Below the pieces are notes generated by a model. It was not told the origin of the DNA and made no database searches. It saw only the letters and a list, made by a program, of their open reading frames with translations. A program made the position numbers and the translations under genes. Shown here piece by piece: positions 27,973 to 36,222 of a DNA stretch of 64,000 nt. How positions within the stretch are numbered: the stretch's first letter is position 1; the number at the start of each line of letters is the position of its first letter. Source of the DNA: Clostridium_I sp963725425 (GTDB lineage: Bacteria > Bacillota > Clostridia > Clostridiales > Clostridiaceae); assembly GCA_963725425.1 (NCBI GenBank), contig CAVRYJ010000045.1:372001-436000 (forward strand). The letters are read 5' to 3'.

Positions 27973-28130
27973 CCTTTTAGGTGGTTTCTATATTCAAAAA
28001 CAATATCTAAAATAAATAGAAGAGAAGAAAATACAAGAATGATATTAATAAGGCTACTTCCAGCCTTAAATATTAAACTTATTAGGCAAATTAAAAGTAG
28101 CATAGAACATATCCAACGTAAAATTTTCAT
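27969..28130 (-). CDS. Small two-helix membrane protein (53 aa)
   Basis: The start ATG (28130) follows TTGGAGGCATACTT, a strong ribosome site. The product is MKILRWICSMLLLICLISL, a short polar turn (FKAGSS), a second hydrophobic stretch LINIILVFSSLLFILDIVF, and the tail EYRNHLKG. Two membrane helices with a short turn recall the small Lmo0937-like membrane proteins of Firmicutes, but I am not sure of that. The function is unknown. It converges with cbiJ with 4 bases of overlap. A conventional length cutoff would miss it. Confidence 0.6.
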   Translation of the reverse strand: MKILRWICSMLLLICLISLIFKAGSSLINIILVFSSLLFILDIVFEYRNHLKG

Positions 28131-28226
28131 AAGTATGCCTCCAAATGTTAGCTTATTAGTGATTATATTTTAACCACAAAAAGTGATATATATGCTTACA
28201 TATCTTATGAAAGATGTCTTATAAAA

Positions 28227-28259
28227 TGCAAAAAATAAAAGAGAGGATAATCCTCTCTT
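28227..28259 (-). terminator. Intrinsic terminator of the zinc-ribbon gene
   Basis: Read on the minus strand: AAGAGAGGA-TTA-TCCTCTCTT followed by TTATTTTTT, a perfect 9-bp stem just after the stop of the 54-residue gene. Confidence 0.85.
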
Positions 28260-28268
28260 AAATTACAA

Positions 28269-28433
28269 TTAATCTCTGTGGTATGTGTCTCTTTGATTCT
28301 TTCTAGCTCTTCTACAATCAGGACATCTAACTGGATCGTTTTCAAATCCTTTTTCTTTGTAGAATTCCTGTTCACCTTCAGTGAATACAAATTCATTTCC
28401 ACAATCTTTACAAACAATAGTTTTATCTGGCAT
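28269..28433 (-). CDS. Zinc-ribbon protein (54 aa)
   Basis: The ATG at 28433 follows AAGGAGGG. The product has CKDCGNEF at 8-15 and CPDCRRARKNQR at 37-48, two CxxC pairs expected to bind one zinc, with EGEQEFYKEKGFENDP between them. This matches the small clostridial zinc-binding domain proteins (zf-trcl type). The basic tail could bind nucleic acid; that is inference. It is monocistronic with its own terminator, and is too short for a 60-residue cutoff. Confidence 0.85.
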   Translation of the reverse strand: MPDKTIVCKDCGNEFVFTEGEQEFYKEKGFENDPVRCPDCRRARKNQRDTYHRD

Positions 28434-28781
28434 TAAAAACCCTCCTTGAAATTACCATAGGAATAATACATCTTGATAATTGTCGTCCCCTATGATAAAA
28501 GGAGTTGAAATCACCTTGATAATTAACCTACTAAAATAACGAGTAAAAACTCTATAACTATTGTAGCACACGGATACATTTTTTTAAAGGAATTAATGGA
28601 AAAAATTAAAATAATTTAATATAATTAATAATTGTAGATTTAAGCTAGATAAAAGAAGGAATGTTGCTATGTTTGTAGAATAACAACACGGTATACAATT
28701 TTATAATTAAATGTTTGTATTTATACGAATTAGCACAATATAAGCGCAATCGTAAATGTAATTAAAGGAAAGTGGAAACTT
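28434..28781. other. Divergent intergenic region, 348 bases
   Basis: This AT-rich region lies between the divergent zinc-ribbon and GGDEF genes. It holds the ribosome site of the minus-strand gene and a partial direct repeat built on CTTGATAATT (near 28472 and 28515). A weak CCATAGG/CCTATGA pairing is present. I see no ORF, riboswitch or clear promoter pair. Confidence 0.4.
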
Positions 28782-29867
28782 ATGGATAATAACGATGACT
28801 TTAAGCACAAATTTTTAAAACTTAAAGATGAATTTGAGACTTATCAAACCTTTGCAGAAAGTACGATGCAAATGATTAATGAGAAAAACACTAAACTAGA
28901 AAGAAATTTAGATGCACTTACTAACATTGTGGAAATAAGTAAATATATAAATTCCAATGTAAGTGATGAAAATTTGATACAAATTATAAATGACATGATT
29001 ATTGGTATATTGGGAGTTACTTATTCCTCAATATATCTTTTAAATGATAAGGATAAAAATTTAATTGTTAAAGCAACAAATATTGAAAACCATGATCTTA
29101 ATTTTAAAAATTATGGAAACTATTGTATGCTTAATAATGAAGAACCATTTGTTGTGAATTGTAAAGAACCTATCTTTTTATCAAATAATAAAAAGGTGGA
29201 TATTCATTCTATAATTGGAGTACCAATATATTCTAGAGATATCTTTAAAGGATATATTATAGTAGAACATACACTTTGGAACTTTTTTAGTCAAGATCAT
29301 ATTGCATTTATTTCATCAATAACTAATCAAATTGGTATAGCTTTAGAAAATAATTTTCTATACAGTAAGGTAAGGGAAAATTCAATTACTGACCCTTTAC
29401 TCAATATATACAATAGAAAATATTTTTTCGATTACCTAGAAGAAAAAGTGATTGAAGATAAAGATTTAAGATTTGCTATTATAATGGTAGATATAGATAA
29501 TTTTAAAAGGTTTAATGATGTTTTTGGGCATCAGTTTGGAGACAAGGTACTTATTGAAACTGCTGCTGTATTAAAGGAGAATATAGGAGAAAAAGATTTA
29601 ATATCAAGATATGGCGGAGAGGAAATCGTTATATATATTAACGATGTTAGAAAACATAGTGAAGTATTTAAAAAAGTCGATAATTTACGGGAAAAACTTT
29701 TTAATCATGTAGTAGAGTATGGGAATGAGAAAAAAAAAGTTACAGCAAGCTTTGGAATAAGCTACTATCCTGAAAATGGAGACACTGTGCAAAAAGTATT
29801 AAGCGTTGCAGATTCAATGCTGTATGAAGCTAAGAACTCAGGCAGGAATAAGGTAATTACTTCATAA
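28782..29867 (+). CDS. GAF-GGDEF diguanylate cyclase
   Basis: It is predicted to make cyclic di-GMP from GTP in the cytoplasm. It has 361 residues: an N-terminal charged coiled-coil-like stretch (5-45), a GAF-type sensor domain (about 52-200, with IIGVPIYSRDIFKGYIIVEH), and a GGDEF domain (about 205-360). The active-site loop is RYGGEEI at 276-282, the catalytically acceptable GGEEF form. The inhibitory I-site normally reads RxxD five residues upstream; here it is GEKD, so product inhibition is probably absent. No membrane segment is seen. ATG 28782 follows AAAGGAAAG. Confidence 0.92.
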   Translation: MDNNDDFKHKFLKLKDEFETYQTFAESTMQMINEKNTKLERNLDALTNIVEISKYINSNVSDENLIQIINDMIIGILGVTYSSIYLLNDKDKNLIVKATNIENHDLNFKNYGNYCMLNNEEPFVVNCKEPIFLSNNKKVDIHSIIGVPIYSRDIFKGYIIVEHTLWNFFSQDHIAFISSITNQIGIALENNFLYSKVRENSITDPLLNIYNRKYFFDYLEEKVIEDKDLRFAIIMVDIDNFKRFNDVFGHQFGDKVLIETAAVLKENIGEKDLISRYGGEEIVIYINDVRKHSEVFKKVDNLREKLFNHVVEYGNEKKKVTASFGISYYPENGDTVQKVLSVADSMLYEAKNSGRNKVITS

Positions 29868-30076
29868 GGTTAGTTTGAAAATGCTAGTTGATAATTCTCA
29901 AAATTAAATATATACTAATAAAGTGAAGCTAACACTTAGGTGGGGTTGAAAAACTGAACTTGAGTGTTAGTTCTGAATAAAGTTCTAACTTTAGTAGTCG
30001 TTAACTCTAACTTTTTAAGTAGGGGTCTTACGGCTAGTATGGAATGGAAAAAAATATCCTTATGGAGTTGATAAGA

Positions 30077-31051
30077 TTGTCAAGTGTTATAGATGTTTTA
30101 GTAGAACGTGGATTTATAAAACAATTCACACATGAAAAAGAAACAAGGGAACTTCTTGAAAAGGAAAAAGTAACCTTTTATATAGGTTTTGATCCAACAG
30201 CAGACAGTTTACATGTAGGGCATTTTTTAGCTCTTATGCTTATGGCACATATGCAAAGAGCAGGACATAGACCAATTGTACTAGTTGGTGGTGGAACAGC
30301 TATGGTGGGCGATCCTTCAGGTAAAACAGATATGAGAAAAATGCTAACAGCTGAGAACATTGAGCATAATGTTCAATGTATAAAAAAGCAGGTAGGTAGA
30401 TTTATAGATTTTGAAGATGGTAAGGCAATACTAGCAAATAATGCAGATTGGCTTATGAATTTAAATTACATAGAATTTCTTCGGGATGTTGGTGTACATT
30501 TTTCAGTAAATAGGATGCTTACGGCAGATTGCTTCAAACAAAGAATGGAAAAGGGATTATCCTTCTTAGAATTTAACTATATGCTTATGCAGTCATACGA
30601 TTTTCTTGAACTAAATAAGAGATATAACTGTACTATGCAACTTGGTGGAGACGATCAGTGGTCTAACATGATATCAGGTGTAGATTTAATTAGAAGAAAA
30701 GAAAATAAACCTGCATTTGCTATGACAGCTACTCTTTTAACAAATAGTGAAGGTAAGAAGATGGGTAAGACAGTAGGTGGAGCGGTATGGCTTGATCCTG
30801 CAAAAACAACACCTTATGATTTCTATCAATACTGGAGAAATGTTGAAGATGCTGATGTAGAAAAATGCCTTTCGCTTCTAACGTTCATTCCCATGGATGA
30901 GGTAAGAACTTTAGGAAGTTTAAAGGATGCTGAAATAAATAAAGCAAAGAAAATATTAGCATATGAAGTTACAAAAAGTGTACACGGCGAAGAAGAAGCT
31001 AAAAAAGCTGCGATGGCAGCTGAGGCCCTTTTGGAACAGGTAATGATATGA
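30077..31051 (+). CDS. tyrS: Tyrosine--tRNA ligase, catalytic part (S4 domain in another frame)
   Basis: TyrS charges tRNA-Tyr. I choose TTG 30077 (MSSVIDVLVERGFIKQ, the usual N-terminus) with GGAG 9 bases before, over ATG 30044. HVGH is at 46-49, VGDPSGKTDMR follows, and LGGDDQWSN and GKKMGKT are present. The frame ends in EALLEQVMI at 31051, about 80 residues short. The missing S4 domain is the next ORF in the -1 frame. Adding one base near 31035-31045 would restore EQGNDMSDIPT, so a one-base loss is likely, either real or a read error. The two frames overlap by ATGA, which could allow coupled translation. No T-box motif was found upstream. Confidence 0.9.
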   Translation: MSSVIDVLVERGFIKQFTHEKETRELLEKEKVTFYIGFDPTADSLHVGHFLALMLMAHMQRAGHRPIVLVGGGTAMVGDPSGKTDMRKMLTAENIEHNVQCIKKQVGRFIDFEDGKAILANNADWLMNLNYIEFLRDVGVHFSVNRMLTADCFKQRMEKGLSFLEFNYMLMQSYDFLELNKRYNCTMQLGGDDQWSNMISGVDLIRRKENKPAFAMTATLLTNSEGKKMGKTVGGAVWLDPAKTTPYDFYQYWRNVEDADVEKCLSLLTFIPMDEVRTLGSLKDAEINKAKKILAYEVTKSVHGEEEAKKAAMAAEALLEQVMI

Positions 31052-31296
31052 GTGATATTCCAACAGTTTTTATAACAAAGGACATGATAGGTGGATCTTT
31101 GCTTGAAACTTTAGCCTATACTAAGATAGTACCTTCAAAATCAGAAGGCAGAAGGCTTGTTCAGCAGGGTGGAATACTTGTTAATGAAAAGAAAGTTACT
31201 GATATAAGTGCTACTGTAAAGGAAACAGACTTCAGAGATGGAAGTATGATGTTAAAAAGAGGAAAGAAAAAATTCTACAAAATCACGCTGAAGTGA
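31048..31296 (+). CDS. tyrS: TyrS C-terminal S4 RNA-binding domain, separate frame
   Basis: The product has 82 residues: MSDIPTVFITKDMIGGSLLET, then KSEGRRLVQQGGILVNEKKV, the S4 fold that holds the anticodon arm in TyrS. The start ATG overlaps the stop of the catalytic part (ATGA). In related bacteria both parts are one protein of about 405 residues. Its stop TGA is directly followed by the AGTGGCA array, and the last codons (CTGAAGTGA) already resemble the repeat. Confidence 0.85.
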   Translation: MSDIPTVFITKDMIGGSLLETLAYTKIVPSKSEGRRLVQQGGILVNEKKVTDISATVKETDFRDGSMMLKRGKKKFYKITLK

Positions 31297-31298
31297 CT

Positions 31299-31396
31299 AG
31301 TGGCAAGTGGCAAGTGGCAAGTGGCAAGTGGCAAGTGGCAAGTGGCAAGTGGCAAGTGGCAAGTGGCAAGTGGCAAGTGGCAAGTGGCAAGTTAAG
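31299..31396 (+). repeat. Tandem array of 13 AGTGGCA heptads (R7)
   Basis: Thirteen perfect copies of AGTGGCA run from 31299 to 31389, followed by one AGTTAAG. The array begins two bases after the tyrS S4 stop. It is the longest pure array in the window. No core hairpin or inverted arm follows; instead there is a copy of the TTGCTATTTTCTTGAT repeat (31401-31429) and a terminator. Confidence 0.9.
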
Positions 31397-31440
31397 AAAA
31401 TTTTGACTTGCTATTTTCTTGATTGTGTCTAAAATTGAAA

Positions 31441-31484
31441 AATATACTCTGAAAATAATATTTCAGAGTATATTACGTTTTTGG
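31441..31484 (+). terminator. Probable terminator after tyrS
   Basis: A perfect 14-bp stem AATATACTCTGAAA / TTTCAGAGTATATT with a 6-base loop, then ACGTTTTT. Confidence 0.65.
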
Positions 31485-31924
31485 CTAGTAAGGTTGTAAA
31501 TTCAAATGTTTAACTACAGAAAACCTAAATTTCACGCAATAACCGGCAAAAAATAAAAAAGACGTATTGATAAATCGCCTTTTAAGAAAATTACTTAACT
31601 GTCTTCGGTCTATCTATATTTTTAATTAGTGAATACTTAGAATTAGGCCTTCCAATTAGGATACAAAAAAATGTTGATGGCAACACTATTGATAATATAA
31701 TTTCGAAATCAAAAATCTTCACTAAAGAGGTGTTTTTTCATATTTGGGTATTTTAAATTATTAAGTAAAACTATGTTAATTAGGGGTAAACTTACCGCAT
31801 ACCCATAAATGTTAAAATTAAGGCTAAAATAGACACTTTCTTGGACTTGAGCATAAATAATTCAAATCATATAATGAACTTGTCACCATATAGTGATAAC
31901 TTATCTTGCAGGAGTGAATATATT
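31485..31924. other. Intergenic region, 440 bases, with a terminator-like repeat
   Basis: At 31512-31580 lies a stretch (ATTTCACGCAATAA, GGCAAAAAATAAAAAAG, ending in a hairpin and CTTTTAAG) that recurs at 42.3 kb. A 31-residue minus-strand frame near 31600-31690 has no good ribosome site and is probably a remnant. An in-frame TTG at 31841 extends the next gene but lacks a ribosome site. Confidence 0.4.
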
Positions 31925-32722
31925 ATGAATGATATTAGTATTATTACAACAGATGAGAGGAGGCTATTTCCAGCTAAAGTTTATGACAATGTTGATAACT
32001 TACATATAAGATTAGCTACTGGTATCAACGATATTTATAATTTACTTTATGAAAAGCAAATTATATTTGTTATATCAAATCAATATGATAAATATGGTGG
32101 TACGTTAGAAGTCTTTAATGGAACTTTGGGAAGAGATGCCATAAAGGCTTTGTTCGCTACAAATGATGAGGAAGCCAGTACAGATTTAAGCACTATTATG
32201 ACGTTATCCGAAGCAGCAAAAAAATGGAATTTATCAGATGGTTCTACTATTAGAAAAGCAATAGAGAGAAAAAAATTTCAGAAAAATGAGATAAAACTTG
32301 CAGGAGATATCTGGATTGTAACTTATTCTGCCATGGAAAGAGTATTTGGAGCGGTAAAAAATGAAGAAAATGAATATATACTATATGATGATTTTGAAAT
32401 TTATTTATATAAAGCTTATTTAAACAATTATAAATTAGATTATTTCCAAGGAAAACTACATGATAAAAAAGCAAAGGAAAACGAAGAGCAATATCAGTAT
32501 GCTAAAAAAATATTTGTTAATGCATTAAATGCTATAAGAAACAATCAAAAAGTAATTATAAAACGAAGTAAAAATAACAAGGTTAGGCAGATAATATCCA
32601 CGGAGAAGGAATTATTTGCTTATATAGAGGTATTTTCAGTTAGAAGCAAAAGTCCAATTACTCCATTAGGTGGCTTAAAGTACAGGCTAATAGAAGAATT
32701 AGGGCAAATAGATAAAAAGTAG
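31925..32722 (+). CDS. Helix-turn-helix protein of unknown function
   Basis: ATG 31925 follows AGGAG with 11-12 bases spacing and is preferred to the TTG at 31841, giving 265 residues. A central domain LSEAAKKWNLSDGSTIRKAIERKKF...GDIWIVTYSAMERVFG looks like a winged or phage-type helix-turn-helix seen in many clostridial proteins. The N-terminal part (RLATGINDIYNLLYEKQ) and the basic C-terminal part (VIIKRSKNNKVRQIIST) are not recognised. It may regulate the ABC transporter that follows; this rests only on position and strand. Confidence 0.65.
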   Translation: MNDISIITTDERRLFPAKVYDNVDNLHIRLATGINDIYNLLYEKQIIFVISNQYDKYGGTLEVFNGTLGRDAIKALFATNDEEASTDLSTIMTLSEAAKKWNLSDGSTIRKAIERKKFQKNEIKLAGDIWIVTYSAMERVFGAVKNEENEYILYDDFEIYLYKAYLNNYKLDYFQGKLHDKKAKENEEQYQYAKKIFVNALNAIRNNQKVIIKRSKNNKVRQIISTEKELFAYIEVFSVRSKSPITPLGGLKYRLIEELGQIDKK

Positions 32723-32855
32723 AAACTAACTTATAAGCGCAAATTTGATGTTGATGAAATCTTCTAAACTGTGAATATGAAAGGTGGTTAGTATACCAGA
32801 TAAAAAGGCTTTTTATTGACGTTTTATTAAATTCTAAATTAAGGAGATTTTAAAT

Positions 32856-34151
32856 ATGGGGATATATAAATTTTCGGTGAAAATGATAAAGACAAATTTT
32901 AAGCAGAGCGCTCTATATCTACTATCTATAGTTTTGTCCACAACTATTATAGTCAATCTTTTGAATATAATAACTAATAGTGATTTCATGTTAGCTAAAG
33001 GCAAAGGAAACGATATAGCTGCTAATATACCATCTGATGTTATTTTTTTGTTGGTACTTCTTGTATGTGTATTTACTTTTTATGCTAATTCATATTTTGT
33101 AACGAGTAAAACAAGGGAGATGGCTATTGTAGAATTAAGCGGCATATGGCCAGGCAAATTGGCAAGAATGTTACTTTTTCAAAATGCTATTATTGAAATA
33201 ACAGGTGGTGCTATTGGAATATTGATTGGCATACTATTTGTCCCGGCTTTTCTTTCACTTATGTATATTATACTTGGGACAAGTGGAAATATATTGGCAC
33301 TATCAATGCCAGTTATATGGGGAACTGTAGCAATTGTATTTTTGCAAATTATATATGTGAGTCTAGGGGATTTTTCTTATACATCTAACAGAGAAATTAT
33401 TGATTTAATAGGTGAACAGAAAAAAGTTAGAGTGAGAGATGTAAGACATTTAAAATTCAATTCAATTGTATATATTATTGCATATTTTATTCCGGTTGGT
33501 TCCCTATTTCTAAAATCAATACCTCAGGATTCTGTTTCAGTTGGTATGCTTGATATTCTTTTTACCACGTTTTCCATTAGTGGTATCTTAAGTTATTATA
33601 TTCCTGAAAAAATATTAAAACTTAAGAAAAAAAAGTATTCAAATAATAAGATAAAATTGATATCTTTAAGTAATTTGTATGTGTCATTAAAACAACTGAA
33701 AGCTTTGATTATAACATTAGCCGTTGTAGTTGAAATGCTTTTATGTGTTATAGGAATGTACAAAAATTCACAGCAAGTAAAAACCATATGTATATGCTCA
33801 TACATTACTTTAGTAATTCTTATTGCTGTGAGTATTATCTATAAAATTATGCTGGAGACTGATGATAAAAAACACAATTTTAGGCAATTAGGCCTCATAG
33901 GATATACAACTGAGCAAATCGAAAAAATTATTCAGCAGGAGTTAAAAATATTTTATTCTATAACTATGGGTATACCATTATTTCATATTTTGATATTTTT
34001 AATTCTCTTTGAAAAGAACGGTATTTTATCTATGGGTTTATTAGGAATGTTGTTATTTACATTTGTATTTGTGTTTTTAGTTACAGGCATAATTTCTTAT
34101 AATCTGTATAAGAAGTTAGTACTTAAAAATAATTCATATAGATTTTTATAA
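32856..34151 (+). CDS. FtsX-type ABC transporter permease
   Basis: The product has 431 residues with about eight hydrophobic segments (17-38, 61-80, 107-135, 150-170, 205-225, 228-248, 285-300, 312-330 and a C-terminal pair). FtsX-like topology and the segment TSKTREMAIVELSGIWPGKLARM resemble the permeases of BceAB/YxdM-type systems linked to peptide-antibiotic defence. ATG 32856 follows AAGGAGATTTTAAAT. It pairs with the ATPase downstream. The substrate is unknown, and no two-component system is next to it. Confidence 0.82.
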   Translation: MGIYKFSVKMIKTNFKQSALYLLSIVLSTTIIVNLLNIITNSDFMLAKGKGNDIAANIPSDVIFLLVLLVCVFTFYANSYFVTSKTREMAIVELSGIWPGKLARMLLFQNAIIEITGGAIGILIGILFVPAFLSLMYIILGTSGNILALSMPVIWGTVAIVFLQIIYVSLGDFSYTSNREIIDLIGEQKKVRVRDVRHLKFNSIVYIIAYFIPVGSLFLKSIPQDSVSVGMLDILFTTFSISGILSYYIPEKILKLKKKKYSNNKIKLISLSNLYVSLKQLKALIITLAVVVEMLLCVIGMYKNSQQVKTICICSYITLVILIAVSIIYKIMLETDDKKHNFRQLGLIGYTTEQIEKIIQQELKIFYSITMGIPLFHILIFLILFEKNGILSMGLLGMLLFTFVFVFLVTGIISYNLYKKLVLKNNSYRFL

Positions 34152-34191
34152 TAGGTAGTTTCACTCAAATATTATTATGGGGGGATTTAAG

Positions 34192-34959
34192 TTGAAGGAA
34201 ATAATATCAGCAAAAAATGTGATTAAAATTTATGACGAAAAAAGTAAATTCAGGGTTTTGGACAATGTTAATTTGACAGTTAATGAAGGTGATTTTGTGT
34301 GTATAATGGGACCATCAGGATCTGGGAAATCTACATTTTTGAATGTATTATCCACAGTTGATATTCCAACTAAAGGTATGATTAAGTTCAATGATAAAAA
34401 TATATTTGATATGACAGAGGCACATGTTGCAAAGCTTAGATATGAAAATATAGGGTTTGTTTTTCAAGATTTTAATCTTATAGATTCTTTAACTATAAGA
34501 GAAAATATTGGAGTGTCATTAGTACTTGCTAATGTAGGAAAAGTAGAAATAAATAAAAGAACAGAGGACATTGCTAAAAAGTTGGATATTTCTGAAACTC
34601 TTGATAAATTCCCCAATGAATGTTCTGGTGGACAAAGGCAAAGAGCCGCATCTGCAAGAGCATTAGTTACAAGACCTAAATTAATTGTGGCTGATGAACC
34701 AACAGGCAATTTAGATACAACGAATTCTCACCAATTACTAAAAATTTTTCAGAAACTAAATGAAGATGAAGGAACAGCACTACTTATTGTTACTCACGAT
34801 TCAATGATAGCAAGTTATGCTAAAAAACTTGTATTTTTAAGAGATGGAAAAATAGAAGAAATCCTTGATAGAGGAGATTTAACTCAAAAAGAATTTTTCT
34901 ATAAAATTGTGGATATCACTTCGAAAGAATCCCAAAATTTATTTGATGCAATGGGATAA
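34192..34959 (+). CDS. ABC transporter ATP-binding protein
   Basis: ATPase partner of the FtsX-type permease. I choose TTG 34192 because GGGGGG lies 7 bases before it; ATG 34177 would overlap that ribosome site. The product has 255 residues. Walker A is GPSGSGKST, the Q-loop is VFQDFNL, the signature reads CSGGQRQR in place of LSGGQ, Walker B is LIVADEPTGNLD, and the switch His is in VTHD. It fits the MacB/LolD/BceA group. Transport energy coupling is known for the family; the substrate is not inferable. Confidence 0.9.
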   Translation: MKEIISAKNVIKIYDEKSKFRVLDNVNLTVNEGDFVCIMGPSGSGKSTFLNVLSTVDIPTKGMIKFNDKNIFDMTEAHVAKLRYENIGFVFQDFNLIDSLTIRENIGVSLVLANVGKVEINKRTEDIAKKLDISETLDKFPNECSGGQRQRAASARALVTRPKLIVADEPTGNLDTTNSHQLLKIFQKLNEDEGTALLIVTHDSMIASYAKKLVFLRDGKIEEILDRGDLTQKEFFYKIVDITSKESQNLFDAMG

Positions 34960-35027
34960 TAAGTGCGTAATTGTTTTTATATAAACATGATAAAATTTAT
35001 ATAGTATGAAAATGGGGGGGAAAAACA

Positions 35028-36143
35028 ATGAAAGAAAGAGATTATTCACTGGATTTTATAAAAGGTTTTGCTTGTATACTTATGATTTTTATACATTCTG
35101 TAACCTTAGTTACTTTTGAAAAGACTCCATCAGGTCCACTGCCTTTAATCGTAATCAACATACTTGCATCATTAGGACAACTAGCACCTATACTTTTCTT
35201 TGGAGTTTCAGGAATAACATCTGTACTTTTTCAAGTAAAAAAGGATATACGAACTATAATAATATCCTACACTATGTTTGGTATACTCGGATTATCCTAT
35301 ATTGCTGTATGGAGATCTAATATTTATTACGGCGGTGTATGTGACATTCCACAAATGATAGCTATAGGAGTTATTATTATTCTTTTACTCCAAAAATATG
35401 TTAAACCAAATAAAATATTTTATCTATGCTCGGCTATATTAGTTTTTCTTATCCATTTTTTTATTACTTCAAAAATAGCTAGGTTCCCTGGGGCAGATTT
35501 TTTATTCGCACCAGCTGTATTTCCTATATTTCCATGGATATCTATGTTCTTCTTTGGAATCTTTATCTACAACATAAAGAAAAAGTGGAATTTATTAATA
35601 GGAATTCCATTGATAATACTTCTTGTTTTGGCTACAATGTTCAAAAAAATAGATGGTTTAGATAAATTTAATATGTCTACAAGTTTTTTTATTATTAGCC
35701 TTATATTCATGTGCCTCGTTTTTTATGTTGCCAGAACAATAAAGTTTAAACGACCCAATAATCCGATACTATATTTTGGTAAAAATTCTCTTCTCTTCTT
35801 ATATGTGCATTTACTAATTATAAAAGTACTAGCTCCATTATCTAACAATGTTTTATTAAGATGGGTAGTTGTTTTAGTTCTTACTTATGGGTTAATGAAA
35901 CTTATACAATTTATAAATGGATTTGTAGAAAAAACTTTTTATAAATTTGCAACTTGGGCTTTTATGGCATTAATAATAGCTCTAGTACCTTTATTTAATG
36001 GAAATGCAACTTTAGCTTTTTCTATAGAGGTATTATTAGGAATAGCATTTGCTGCTAATTATTCTAAAATATCTACCATTGCTATAAAATGGTTTTCTAA
36101 TAACACTATTAAGCATTCACCTTCAAATTTAACGAGTAAATAA
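35028..36143 (+). CDS. Membrane acyltransferase-like protein
   Basis: The product has 371 residues with about ten membrane segments. The N-terminus RDYSLDFIKGFACILMIFIH has the Arg/Asp...His arrangement of the acyltransferase-3 and heparan-glucosaminide-acetyltransferase (DUF1624-like) groups, where the His is thought to take part in acyl transfer across the membrane. FGVSGI and YFGKNSLLFLYVHLLII also fit. It may acetylate a surface glycan; the substrate is unknown. ATG follows GGGGGG. Its end is close to the second IS copy. Confidence 0.75.
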   Translation: MKERDYSLDFIKGFACILMIFIHSVTLVTFEKTPSGPLPLIVINILASLGQLAPILFFGVSGITSVLFQVKKDIRTIIISYTMFGILGLSYIAVWRSNIYYGGVCDIPQMIAIGVIIILLLQKYVKPNKIFYLCSAILVFLIHFFITSKIARFPGADFLFAPAVFPIFPWISMFFFGIFIYNIKKKWNLLIGIPLIILLVLATMFKKIDGLDKFNMSTSFFIISLIFMCLVFYVARTIKFKRPNNPILYFGKNSLLFLYVHLLIIKVLAPLSNNVLLRWVVVLVLTYGLMKLIQFINGFVEKTFYKFATWAFMALIIALVPLFNGNATLAFSIEVLLGIAFAANYSKISTIAIKWFSNNTIKHSPSNLTSK

Positions 36144-36222
36144 ATACGTTTATGGGTGCAGGTATCTTTTATCGGCAATATACTCTAAGTTCTAGAATAT
36201 TATGTAAAATAAATGATAATAA

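Noticed and set aside
29868..30076. T-box leader for tyrS
   Set aside because: A hairpin CTAACACT/AGTGTTAG is present, but no T-box sequence of the GGTGGNACCNCG kind was found.
31299..31389. CRISPR array
   Set aside because: The repeats are 7 bases, directly adjacent and without spacers; no cas genes are nearby. The same holds for the other heptad arrays.
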